This document shows, one piece after another, positions 20,187-30,480 of a stretch of DNA of 64,000 bases. The position numbers and the translations under genes were made by a program. Source of the stretch: Calliphora vicina (taxonomy: Eukaryota; Arthropoda; Insecta; Diptera; Calliphoridae). Location: NCBI RefSeq assembly GCF_958450345.1, contig NC_088784.1:68473747-68537746 (forward strand), in the 5' to 3' direction. The first letter of the stretch is position 1; every line of letters starts with the position of its first letter. The notes beneath the pieces are model-generated. The model ran no database searches. It saw only the letters and a program-made list of their open reading frames with translations, and was not told the origin of the DNA.

Positions 20187-22278
20187 TAGAGTGCTCCAAG
20201 ATTGTATGGACGAAAAAAACTTTCTAGGTACAGGCCGTCCCCCCCTCTAGAATTGTTCTATGTATTGTAGAAACACGTTGTGTAAAATATTAGGATGATA
20301 GGATAACGTTAACTGGTGGCGCAACGACGCTGAAGTTTTGAGGTGCATTTACAAGGTGAAAATATGCAATTTTTTCAGTTTTTGTAAAAATTTTGCCATT
20401 AAATAATGACTTTTACAATTTAATTTAAAAGAATCGAAATGTGTACGTAATTGTCGTTATAATAAGATATAAAAGACAAAAAATGGTGAAAAAATGTTAA
20501 AGTTATTAAAAAATCGCCAGGTCATTAACGTGTCTCAGGCCACTAGAACATGAAATTTATGAACAAAATTAACATATTTTGAGAAATATTAAAATAAAAG
20601 CTTATTTTTACTTAAAATATATCCATATTTACTTGTATATGAGTTTTTGTCCTCGTAGGATACCGTTAACCTATTCGCAGGTATGACCAAAAAAATTAAA
20701 TTTTTTTAACGGCAGTTTCAAAACTCTAATTTCAAATTTTTAAAAATTTTGTTAAACAAATTTCAGAATTTTTTGATCATCACATGGGGATTTATTGACA
20801 ACATAATAGAGAATAAAAATGTGAAAAAAGTATGTCAATACCTCCTGTAGTTTTTCCGTACCTGCGATATAAATTTTGCGATTTTCGAGAAAAACTAATT
20901 TTTTGGCCATATTTTGGGGAATGACCAGAATTTCCTTACTGTAATGATTTTTAAGTAAAAGCTATTCAGAATAATATAGTCCAGGTAATTTTAAATATAG
21001 TCTGAAAGTTTTACTAAAATCGGAAAACTTTAACCCTTAAATCGTGAAGGTCAAAGGTCAATTTTTTCAATATTTGGAATTTCTCATGGAAAGATAGCGA
21101 AATATTATATATTTTTGGGCCGATTTTGATGAAACTTAAGAAAAATATAAAATAAAGTCTAGTATTCACAATAACAGTACAAAAATGGAAATTAACCCTT
21201 AAGAGTACTTGGGGTCAAAATGAATGTGTTTTTCGTGATTTTAAAAGTTGAGCGTCATTTGGACCCCAAGTGCTATTAAGGGTTAATTTCCATTTTTGTA
21301 CTGTTATTGTGAATACTAGACTTCATTTTATATTTTTCTTAAGTTTCATCAAAATCGGCCCAAAAATATATAATATTTCGCTATCTTTCCATGAGAAATT
21401 CCAAATATTGAAAAAAATTACCTTTGACCTTCACGATTTAAGGGTTAAAGTTTTCCGATTTTAGTAAAACTTTCAGACTATATTTAAAATTACCTGGACT
21501 ATATTATTCTGAATAGCTTTTGCTTAAAAATCATTACAGTAAGGAAATTCTGGTCATTCCCCAAAATATGGCCAAAAAATTAGTTTTTCTCGAAAATCGC
21601 AAAATTTATATCGCAGGTACGGAAAAACTATAGGAGGTATTGACATATTTTTTTCACATTTTTATTCCCTATTGTATTCTTAATAAATCCCAATAAGATG
21701 ATCAAAAAATTCTGAAATTTGTTTAACAAAATTTTTAAAAATTTGAAATTGGAGTTTTGAAACTGCCGTTAAAAAAATTTAATTTTTTTGGTCATACCTG
21801 CGAATAGGTTATCGGTATCCTACGAGGACAAAAACTCATATACAAGTAACTATGGATATATTTTAAGTAAAAATAAGCTTTTATTTTAATATTTCTCAAA
21901 ATATGTTAATTTTGTTCATAAATTTCTTGTTCTAGTGGCCTGAGACACGTTAATGGCCTGGCGATTTTTTAATAACTTTAACATTTTTTCACCAATTTTT
22001 GTCTTTTATATCTTATTATAACGACAATTACGTACACATTTCGATTCTTTTAAATTAAATTGTAAAAGTCATTATTTAATGGCAAAATTTTTACAAAAAC
22101 TGAAAAAATTGCATATTTTCCCCTTGTAAATGCACCTCAAAACTTCAGCGTCGTTGCGCCACCAGTTAACGTTATCCTATCATCCTAATATTTTACACAA
22201 TGTGTTTCTACAATACATAGAACAATTCTAGAGGGGGGACGGTCAAAATTCGCAATTTTATTTTTTTGGAGCACTCTA
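20187..22278. mobile_element. 2.1-kb hAT-type palindromic element
   Basis: Seen: 2092 bp, ends TAGAGTGCTCC and GGAGCACTCTA, flanked by a perfect 8-bp duplication ATGCACAT (20179-20186 and 22279-22286). The arms, each about 1.03 kb, are near-identical inverted copies that meet around a loop of roughly 30 bp near 21220-21250. Landmarks match across the axis: GGCGCAACGACGCTGAAG with CTTCAGCGTCGTTGCGCC, and GGTCATACCTGCGAATAGGT with its complement. No ORF of transposase size. Known: 8-bp duplications and TAGRG/CAGRG ends are typical of hAT. Inferred: a non-autonomous fold-back hAT derivative. Confidence 0.85.
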
Positions 22279-22469
22279 ATGCACATCCAAAAACATACGT
22301 TTTGTTGCTTTTTTGTCAAAGCTTGCAATACATTGTGTTTTTTGATGAAATTTTCAGAGGTTGTCTCGGATTTTTGTTCATACCTCCGTTATTTATGGAC
22401 GGATTTTGCTGATTTTAAATAGCAAAATTCTCGAAAGTATGTCTGACAGAATTGTTGAAGATTCAAAAA

Positions 22470-23107
22470 AAAATCAAAAAAATCAAAAAATCCATATCTT
22501 GAGTTAAAAAACATTTATTTTGCTATATATCCCACTTGCATCCCACTAAGCGACCAAATAGGTCTTAAAAGAATAGACCCAATCTTTCTTTTGAGTAAAA
22601 AAAAATTAAGAAATGTGCCCATTTTGGAAAAAAGTTAGATTTTGGAAAAAAAAGGTCAAAAATTGCATGTTTTGAGTAACAAAACATTTATTTTGATAGA
22701 TATCGAACTCGCATCCCACTAAGCGACCAAATAGGTCTTCAAGGAAAATATCTAAGCTTTATTTTAAGAAAAAAAAATAAAAAAGGCCCATTTGAAAAAA
22801 AGTCAAAAAAGTTTTTTATTTCGGAAAAAAAAATTTTAAATTTTTTTATTTTTTTTTAAATATTTTTATTCGAAAGATTGAAGAAATAGCTATCTAAATT
22901 ATATGGAACACATTTTGCTAAGAACAATAGGTAATAAGTTACATGGATAAGAAAAAACACCTGCTTGACGAAAATGTCAAATTTTGACACCCTTGAGAGT
23001 TCTTGACCGATCTTGTTGAAAAATTGTGTCTGAATTACTATTCAATAGGTCTAACTTTGGTGTAAATCGCTTTTAAAAGTTGGTTCAGTTGACATGAAAT
23101 CCCCCAT
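22470..23107 (-). repeat. Repeat family F, right arm
   Basis: Complement of the left arm: CTATTCAATAGGTCTAACTTTG, TTTTAAAAGTTGGTTCAGTT, then GACATGAAATCCCCCAT (end 23107). It carries two further CATCCCACTAAGCGACCAAATAGGTCTT units (22550 and 22712). A decayed copy of this right end is at 39919-40177. Confidence 0.6.
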
Positions 23108-24488
23108 ATATTTCTCTATGTTTCAAGTGTTAAAATACACTTGTATCACTCTTTTGCTATTCAGTAGCATTCTTCAGTGAAAAACAAAAACTTAAATTCA
23201 AGTCAAACCCCTATCGAACCACTGTTAAACTTTGATTAAGACAAACCAAATCGCAAGAGCATATTTTGGCATTTAATAAATAAATAAAGATTTTTTCTAA
23301 TTTTGCAATTCCTAATTGTAAGCCGTTTATGTTGTTCTGAAAAAAGCAAGATTACTATCAAATTTATTTGTAAATATACTTACAACAAATACATACATAT
23401 GTATGAATATTCAATTTGTATGTCAGTGCAACGAGCAGGCCAATTTGAAATTTACACAAAACGATTTAACTCACAACATAGTAGAAGCGAGACCTTTTGC
23501 CAGTTAATGCCTGCTGATTTTATATTTCTCCACTTGATTTATAGTTTCGTTGGCAACAGCATTGATTCCAGAAATTCAAAGGTGTGATAGTAACACATTA
23601 TTATTAGTGTCGGTCGGTCGGCTGGCTGGCAATTCCAATTGTTGTCATACAATCAATAAAATGCATTTTCCATGCAACAAACAAAGAAAAACAGCAGCAC
23701 AAATTGCAACCTGGCAATATGGACACGTTTAATGCACACAAGGCTTTCATACTCATGTATTCATGTAATAAATGAACTGTGGCAAAAAAGGCGTTAAATT
23801 GTTGGCTTTTTGAAATAATTGTTGTTGCATACAACATCGCTTACTAACATAGTTTGTATGTGGTTCGTCATTATCGTCGTCATCCTTTTGTTGTTTTTAA
23901 TCCTCTCACTGACCTCTACATGACACGTTTGCTGTTTTGGAATGCGTGGGCATTTTTCATGTGATTCTGTCCGACATGTCTGCATTTTATTGTGGGTTTT
24001 TCATTTACTCTCTTTGTTGATTCGTTGGCCTTTGTTTTCAGGCAACTCCGCAGTTTCTGTTTAATGACAAAAGAAGAGAAAATAAAATAGTTTTTTTTTT
24101 GTGGTGGTTGCAAACCCTGTTGGTGGTCAATATGAAATTGAACCTGACAGGATGCACTGCATTTTATTGATTTATTTTTCTCTTCTTTGTGTTAAATTCA
24201 ATTGTTTTGCAATTTAATTTACTGTATCGAATTGTAGGTAAATTAATGTGTCATGTCATTTTAAGGCGCCTCTCACGACTATATTTAGTTTTCAACTTAG
24301 TCTGACGAGTTAATGACATTCGAAGAAGTCATTATTTTGAAACGTTGAAGATAAAGGTTTTTTCTTTGAATATAAAACATTTACTATTTAAGCTGGATTA
24401 CGTATAAATTTGTGAAATAACCTTGGAAATAGCATTGTATGTTACTCGAATGAAATATACAAGGATTTTAATCCGAGTCAAATAAAAA
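23108..24488. other. Non-coding stretch
   Basis: No supported gene. GGTCGGTCGGCTGGCTGGC near 23610 and TTTTATTTTCTC near 24075 are simple-sequence. Several short frames on both strands (23303-24113) have no motifs. Confidence 0.5.
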
Positions 24489-25222
24489 AACAAGTAAGAA
24501 AGTATGGTCTACCCACATAATACCCTTCACTAAGTAAAAGAGCAAAAACATTTTTCTTTTAAAATTTCAATAATTTATATTTTTGAGTGATTTTTGGAAG
24601 TGGGCTATGACCAATTATGGACCGATCACCATGAAATTAGGTAGTGTGATTTATGTCTGTATGAAAGTTTACTATGTTGAATTTTGTAAGTATACCAACA
24701 TTTTTAAGCGATTTATTCACGTTAAAGTGATTTTCGGAAGCGGGTCTATATGGGAGCTATGACTAATTATGGACCGATCGTAACAAAATTTGGTGACATG
24801 AATTTTGTATATATAAAACATATTTGGAGCGCAATTTGTGGAGATACATTTATAAATTAAACATTTATGACTGATAAAGTCCAATTTCGGAAGGACATTT
24901 GTATGGAGGCTAGATGAAATAATGGACCGATTTAAGCCAGTTTCAATAGGCTTTGTCCTTGGGCCGAGAAAATAATATGTACCAAATTTGATCGAAATAT
25001 CTTCAAAATTGCGACCTGTACTCTGCGCACAAGGTTTACATGGACAGCCAGCCAGCCTGCCAACCAGACGGATGGACGGACGGACATCGTTTAATCGACT
25101 CAGAAAGTGATTCTAAGTCGATCGGTATACTTTAAGGTGGGTGTTAGACCAATATTTTTGGGCGTTACAAACATCTGCACAAGCGCATTATACTCTCCCC
25201 ACTATGGTGGTGTAGGGTATAA
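24489..25222 (+). repeat. Repeat family B, full-length copy
   Basis: Seen: head AACAAGTAAGAAAGTATGGT, then AATACCCTTCACTAAGTAAAAGAGC, repeated blocks of the form GGGAGCTATGAC-AATTATGGACCGATC, a CAGCCAGCC-ACGGACGGACATCG tract, TTAATCGACTCAGAAAGTGATTC, GGGCGTTACAAACATCTGCAC and tail CTCCCCACTATGGTGGTGTAGGGTATAA. The same architecture, inverted, is at 37457-38165. Non-coding. Confidence 0.75.
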
Positions 25223-26046
25223 TAATATGAAGTATCCGGGGCGCTATACTCAACACTACCATAGTTTGGAGGGTAGTATGCGTTTGTGCTAATGTTTGCA
25301 ATCTAGAAATCTGCTCAGCATCATATTATTCGGCGTTTATGCAATGTCATTGGCAACAAATACAACAATGCAAAAACAATAGGCATTTTGTTGTTCTTCA
25401 AATGTAGAAGAAATTTTAACAAAATTCTAATTAAATGCATTAAATTAAAATTTAAGTGAGTTTTTGTTAATTTCCAACTATTACATTTTCATAACAACAA
25501 AAATTGATGACAAAAATTCGGAGTCCCTATATTTTATCTTTTGTAGAAAAAAATTTTTTTCGGGACTATATAAATTGTATCAGATCCAAAAAGAGAACTT
25601 AATGCAAAAGCTTCTAAGGGCTCAATTAAGCGGACCTAGTCTCCCCCAGACGAACCCAAAATTTGCAAATTTCAAAAAAAATAAAAGAAGTTAGGTTTGA
25701 GTAAAAAATTCTAAAATTGCAAATCATCTATCCTCGAAAAACCTTCACATTTGTATAACCCTATATCTTATTTGAATATATACAAAGTGATTTTGCTATC
25801 ACACGGTATAGTCACATGAGGCACTTTTCTAAAAAAATCTCAGTTTTTGGAACACATTTTCCCCGTTTTAGGAATTTTGGTATTTGAAAACAAAAAAATG
25901 TCATGAATTATAATGAAATTGCTTTAAAGACATTTGGATCTATATTTTAAAAAAAATATAGAATAATTTTACATTAATTCAAATACATATTTTTGTTTAT
26001 GGAAAATCTCTATATGATAATTTTTTAATTTCTAAGGTAAATGACG
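25223..26046. other. Non-coding stretch
   Basis: No gene recognised. Short open frames at 25464-25694 lack motifs. Confidence 0.4.
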
Positions 26047-26275
26047 CGCAGTGGGGCAGATCGAAATTTTTTGGAAATAAATCTGGCATTTCTAAACGAC
26101 TGGTACAATCGGAATAAAATTTCACGTAGGCGCAGCCAAGGAGTATTCCAGTTTAATTTATTAAAATGGGCCCTACAAATGCTCCAGGGGCAGCGCTATG
26201 GGAGCTCAACCTATGGTACCTTCGACATGTAACATTTTTCAACACGTGCCATTTTTTTGTTTCCCATCCGATTAT
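26047..26275 (+). repeat. Repeat family E2, copy 1 (CAGTGGGGCAGA end)
   Basis: Starts CAGTGGGGCAGATCGAAATT and includes AAATCTGGCATTTCTAAACG, TAGGCGCAGCCAAGGAGTAT, TTATTAAAATGGGCCCTA, GCAGCGCTATGGGAGCTCAA and GGTACCTTCGACATGTAA. The reverse complement of the same order is at 39590-39838, inside a family A copy. CAGTG ends suggest a Tc1-group element; the other terminus is not resolved. Confidence 0.55.
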
Positions 26276-26639
26276 TTATATCTTATAATTTCCGAGTTAT
26301 ATGCATTTAAAAACTTAAATTCCAAAATTTTGCCATACCTTGGTCCGCTTTTTTAAAAATATAGGGCGTACTTTTGGACCAAATGGAGTCGAATGGAGTT
26401 GTTATACAACTAAATTACCAACAATATACAAACGATTTCAGAGTAATGTCAATTATGAATCCAAAAATAAACGATTTTCAATTTAAAAATTAAAAAAATA
26501 GTAGATTTTTGCTGTTTTTTGAGCGAAAAGGTGATTTAACATTTTTTTTTTCTTAAAAAAAACTTTCTTTAAGAACATATAACAATTTTATGTTTTTCTG
26601 TAAGGTATCTTTACGGAGATAAAAATATGTTCTATTTTC
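26276..26639. other. Non-coding stretch
   Basis: AT-rich, nothing recognised. Confidence 0.35.
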
Positions 26640-26940
26640 GTAGGATATTTTAATCCAAAAAAGTCCTTTTTGAAAGGACATTTTTTGATTTTCTCGAAAA
26701 AAGTGTCAAATTGAACCTTAAGAGAGGGGATGGAGGGTTAAGATCTTCCATAAAAATTATAACCATAAAATTCCACAATATAAATCTGATAATAAGAATT
26801 TTCTCAAACATTAACTTACAAAATTTGTTTCAGTTAGTCGATCAAAAAATTAAAACTTTGATCCACTGTAGAAAAAAATTCAGACCAGCTGGACTATAAG
26901 TTTATTCTACAAAAATGATTTACTCAACATGTCGCTATTC
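26640..26940. repeat. Repeat family E, copy 2
   Basis: Shares with 16681-16985 the blocks AAGTCCTTTTTGAAAGGAC, ACCATAAAATTCCACAATAT, TTAACTTACA, AGACCAGCTGGACTATAAGT and CTACAAAAATGATTTACTCAA. Non-coding. Confidence 0.5.
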
Positions 26941-27353
26941 TGTTCCAATCAAAAAGTCTCAATTTGTTTTACAGTGCTATTTTCTTTGTTTTCTAGGTGT
27001 CACGTCTCCTAATCCAATCCCGCCCATTTTCAGTCAAACTCCCTATAGTGATAACAAATTAATTCGTACAAAGTTTAAATACTTTTACGATTATAGTTAT
27101 TCAGATATTGGAAATTAACAATTTATATTATATGGGAGGTTCCACGCCCATTACTAGTTTACGGCAAAACTATGTAAAATAATAAAGTTCGTGCTAAATT
27201 TGAAGACATCCACAATAATAGTTCTATACAATAGATATTTCTATATACTTTGTATGAGAGCTGTTCCGGTTTTTTTTAAAAAAATTTTAAGTAAAATTGT
27301 GAACTTTTGTTAGACGTTTACCCACATAATTAATGATAACTCAAAAACCAGAC
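26941..27353. other. Non-coding stretch
   Basis: Fragment of generic intergenic DNA; GGGAGGTTCCACGCCCAT (27134) resembles phrases in the 11.1-kb tandem repeat but no further match was found. Confidence 0.35.
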
Positions 27354-27356
27354 CAG

Positions 27357-27526
27357 GGGCCGAATTACCGCACTCGTGATCGAATGAATTATCGTATCGA
27401 AAAATAATTTCGATATCGTAATTATAACAAAATGTACTAAATTTCATGCTCGATATCGAATGCCGTAATCTCAAATAAGAAAATTACGATCGAATTTACT
27501 CGATATCGAATGCGGTAATTCGGCCC
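27357..27526. mobile_element. 170-bp MITE, PIF/Harbinger-like ends
   Basis: Seen: ends GGGCCGAATTACCGCA and TGCGGTAATTCGGCCC are complementary (about 20 bp with one mismatch). CAG is duplicated at 27354-27356 and 27527-27529. The interior carries two copies of CTCGATATCGAATGC (27449 and 27499). Known: PIF/Harbinger elements make 3-bp duplications and often start with G-runs. Superfamily is an inference. Confidence 0.65.
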
Positions 27527-27529
27527 CAG

Positions 27530-27660
27530 GGTGAACCGATAGACCAGTCGATAGTGTGCTGGACTATTAATCTGAGAGTTGCGGGTTCGATTCCCGGCAA
27601 AACGCTTCGCAGTTTGTGTTTGTTTTGTTAAAAAAAAATTAAAATAAAAAAGAAACATTT
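27530..27660 (+). repeat. tRNA-derived SINE-like sequence
   Basis: Seen: a tRNA-like head (GATAGACCAGTCGATAG, then CTGGACTATTAATCTGAG, then GCGGGTTCGATTCCCGGC) with a perfect B box GTTCGATTC at 27585-27593, followed by a T- and A-rich tail ending AAAAAAGAAAC. The A box is weak and no acceptor stem can be formed, so this is not a functional tRNA. Inferred: pol III-derived SINE or tRNA pseudogene. Confidence 0.5.
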
Positions 27661-28240
27661 TAATTTACATAGCTTTTAATCCGTTCATATACTGCGTTTC
27701 AATAGTTAGTTTCGGAGTTATAATAACAAATTGAGGCAAAAAATATATTTTTTACGTGAAAATAAAAATTTTTTGTTTTAAAAAAAAAATTATGAAAAAT
27801 CGAAACCAACAGAAATTGTTCAGATTTATTGCTTTATTACAAAACTACATGTAATAGGAACAAAATGAGATATCGATAATCAATGGATTCTTTTCGCATT
27901 TATTAACAATTCTGTGAATTTGCTCATTTTCACAAAATTTCATATAAAAAATATATTTTTTATTATAACTCCGAAACTATTGAGCCGATTGAAACGCAGT
28001 ATATAAACGGATTAATGGTTATATAAATTTCAATTATTCCAAGTTTATTTTAATAATATCGGACTAACCGTTTTTGAGTTATCATTAATTATGTGGAGAA
28101 ACCTCTAAACAAATTCATAATTCTACTTAAAAATTTAAATAAACCTCTCCATAGAATTTAAAATTTGGACCATATTTGTATTAGGAAGCCATGATGCATC
28201 AAATCTATATACGAGTTATTCAAGCCTTTTTTGCTGTTGA
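27661..28240. repeat. Repeat family C, copy 2
   Basis: Palindromic arrangement around 27900: TCATATACTGCGTTTCAATAG, TTTCGGAGTTATAATAACAA on the left and ATTATAACTCCGAAACTATTG, GAAACGCAGTATATAAACGG on the right, then ATAATATCGGACTAACCG and TTATGTGGAGAAACC. Ends with CATGATGCATCAAATCTATATA and TTCAAGCCTTTTTT, the family terminus. Confidence 0.6.
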
Positions 28241-28697
28241 CGTGTGTAATAAGCGTCAAACTGTTAAAATTTGTTTATCGTAATTGTATATTATTTGACA
28301 ATCACTATTGTGATTGAAAATTATTTTGATAAATTCATTTAGCATTTATTGTAAAAGCACAACAACAAGACAAATATCTATAAAGAAGACAGACACATAT
28401 ATGCGATATGTTTTTAATAAAAAATCTCAGAAAGCTTAGAAAGTTACAATAACAAAATATATTCTCCCAACTTCATTATTATTGACAGACATAGGTTTAT
28501 GACAATTACGTCTTGTCTTTATGTTACTCTATGCGAAAAAGTCTAAAATTACGTTATTTCTGTCAAACTCTATAATAAAAAATAAATAACGCTATTTTTA
28601 AATACTTTTATTTATACAAAACCAAAATAAATATTTACTTCTTATTAAACAATACTTTATTACTATCAAAAAATATAAATAAGCTCATTGTAGTTAT
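28241..28697. other. Non-coding stretch
   Basis: No gene recognised between family C and the Merlin-like relic; may hold that relic's 3' flank. Confidence 0.35.
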
Positions 28698-29445
28698 ATG
28701 TTACTCATCGTTCCCCTTCAAAGAGGAATCCTTATCCTCTTCATTCGTAGCCAGTAGTGACATGTACTCTGCATATGAAGACGGGTCAAGAGGATTGTAC
28801 AACAAGCCAGCAAATTTCATAAATACCACAAATGGACTTTTTTTCTCATGTAATTTGCACCATTTCAAAAATACAAATTTCTAGTAAACCCCACGATAGA
28901 AATGCTTGCGGGGATGTAGACGAAATTCATTCTTTTGTAATTCGTCGTCTTTATTAATATTATTTTGTGCCAAAGCAAATTCACATATTTCTCGGCAGTA
29001 TTTGTTAAAATTCACTGTAGTTGTATTTGCTTTCTGATGAACGCCAACTCAGTGTTCTCTAGCCATAAGTAAGAAAATGCCAAGATTTGGAAAATAGAAA
29101 GTTTAGACTTTTCGAAAAATGTTCCCTTTCTAATGCCTATAGTAATTCTACAAATTTTGGACTTTTGGCGATTGATGGAAAACTTTGTGTGTCACCTATG
29201 TGAAAATTTATATTTATTAAAAGACTGTGATTATATTTTGTTCAAAGTTCTTACCTCCAAGTCCAGCCATCGCTGCATTCTGTCGACTTGTGGAGTTTAA
29301 GTACATGACCATAACGACACTTGTACTGTCCGGCCTTAGCAATTACACCCCATGCTTGGAGTTGCTGAAGCAGTTCCTCAGAAAGGGGACCTTCTCGTTG
29401 TCCTTGAAATATTTCGTACAAATGTAATAAATTTTTCACTTCCAT
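28698..29445 (-). pseudogene. Merlin/ISXO2-like transposase relic
   Basis: Seen on the minus strand: the first exon (29445-29255) reads from MEVKNLLHLYEIFQG to KCRYGHVLKLHKS and SDGWTW, resembling the N-terminal zinc-binding part of IS1016/Merlin transposases (CxxC/GxxxxL...DGxxWRC). A 59-bp intron (29254-29196, GT..AG) follows. The next codon is TGA where the conserved Cys of WRC is expected; then the same frame runs through IRKGTFFEKSKLS, a family hallmark. A frameshift leads to FNKYCREICEFALAQNN, and a further stop lies near 28884. The block FLKWCKLHEKKSPFVVF precedes the stop at 28698. The DDE core is missing. Known: Merlin elements move by a cut-and-paste DDE transposase. Inferred: a decayed copy; a domesticated fragment is less likely. 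Confidence 0.55.
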
Positions 29446-30049
29446 TTTTCACACCGACGCCAAATAAACCGCAATTTGAAATAACGTTACTTAAATACTT
29501 TTAATGAAACGTGTTGCCATATGTGGGAAAATGTTTCAGTCTGTACTGAAAGGAGTTCAGTTGTCGGAAAAAAGCAGGGATGCAAAATTCAGTACTATCG
29601 ACCTTTAACAGTCATTTTTAGTATCCAAAAATACATCACACCCTCGCAAAATTTTAATTATTTTTTTTTAATTAAAATCTTAAATCACTATTCCAACTAA
29701 TTTCAATATAAAAATATTATTAACATTTAAAACATAAATTTTAATATGTTTTTTCACCGTTTTGGAGTTTTGAAATTAGTTCTATTTTCTTTTTACTCTT
29801 AAAGTTTGCCAATATATTATTATAGGATTTTTATACAGCATAGAATACTAGATTACGATTAATATTCAAAATGCACTTTGATCTTCATTTATAAATCCAA
29901 TCATCAGGAAATTTATTTAACACGTCTTGGACCAAGACTTTAGATAGTTGAAAAAGTTTTATTTTTTTTATGAAATATTGAAAATAAGGACTTCAGGAAG
30001 TTATTTATAAAATATTAACTTTGTGGAGGACCAGCTGTTTGTATTATTA
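29446..30049. other. Non-coding stretch
   Basis: Upstream flank of the Merlin-like relic. AT-rich; nothing recognised. Confidence 0.4.
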
Positions 30050-30480
30050 TTCGCTTAAGAAAACCCCACAAAAAAAAGTCTAACGGGCCCAAATCGCACG
30101 GTCTCGGTACACAGTTCGCTCGTGCAGAATGTCCAATGTGGCATGAGCTGTATGGCAGGTAGCGTCGTCCTGTTGAAACCACATGTCGTTTGTGTCCACA
30201 TCATCTAATTCAGAAGTTGGTAATCATTAACATTTAGCACTCGCCGTTGACGATGATAGCCTGGCCAACGCCGTTCTCAAAGAAATATGGGCCGATGACG
30301 CCGTCAACTTAAAATCCACACCAAACAATGACTTTTTCGGGATGAATTGGACGATCTTCGATCTCATTTGGATTGGTATCGTCCCAAATGGGCGAAATGT
30401 TTGGCAGAACAAAACACTGGCAACCAATTCGACAGTTGTAGTTTCTACAATATGGCTGCCATTAGCTGTCAAAATTCAGA
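30050..30480 (-). pseudogene. mariner/IS630-type transposase fragment
   Basis: Seen on the minus strand over three frames: IHPEKVIVWCGF, then GVIGPYFFENGVGQAIIVNG, then NDMWFQQDDATCHTAHATLDIL and finally CDLGPLDFF. These are the core blocks of an arthropod transposase group in which QQD-ATCH holds the second acidic residue and PLDFF follows the third. N-terminal half absent; stops at the position of ERY and elsewhere. A smaller piece of the same family is at 40260-40490. Confidence 0.75.

Larger units (their letters stand above)
19769..22473 (+). repeat. Repeat family A, copy A4, split by the hAT-type palindrome
   Basis: Head AACAAGTAAGAG-TGCTATATTCGG, hairpin and TATATACCCTTCACC are at 19769-19820. 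The conserved middle (ACGGATTTTGCTGATTTTAAATAGC; TGTCTGACAGAATTGTTGAAG) resumes only at 22345-22473. In between are a CAA-rich tandem tract and the 20187-22278 element. It lies inside family F. Confidence 0.65.

Noticed and set aside
19805..20250. Three long overlapping frames of about 65-100 aa, two minus-strand and one plus-strand
   Set aside because: Products of a CAA/A-rich tandem tract; compositions are Phe/Val/Leu or Asn/Lys repeats without domain character.
27530..27605. Functional tRNA gene
   Set aside because: Only the B box is good; no 7-bp acceptor stem, weak A box and ambiguous anticodon loop. Called SINE-like instead.
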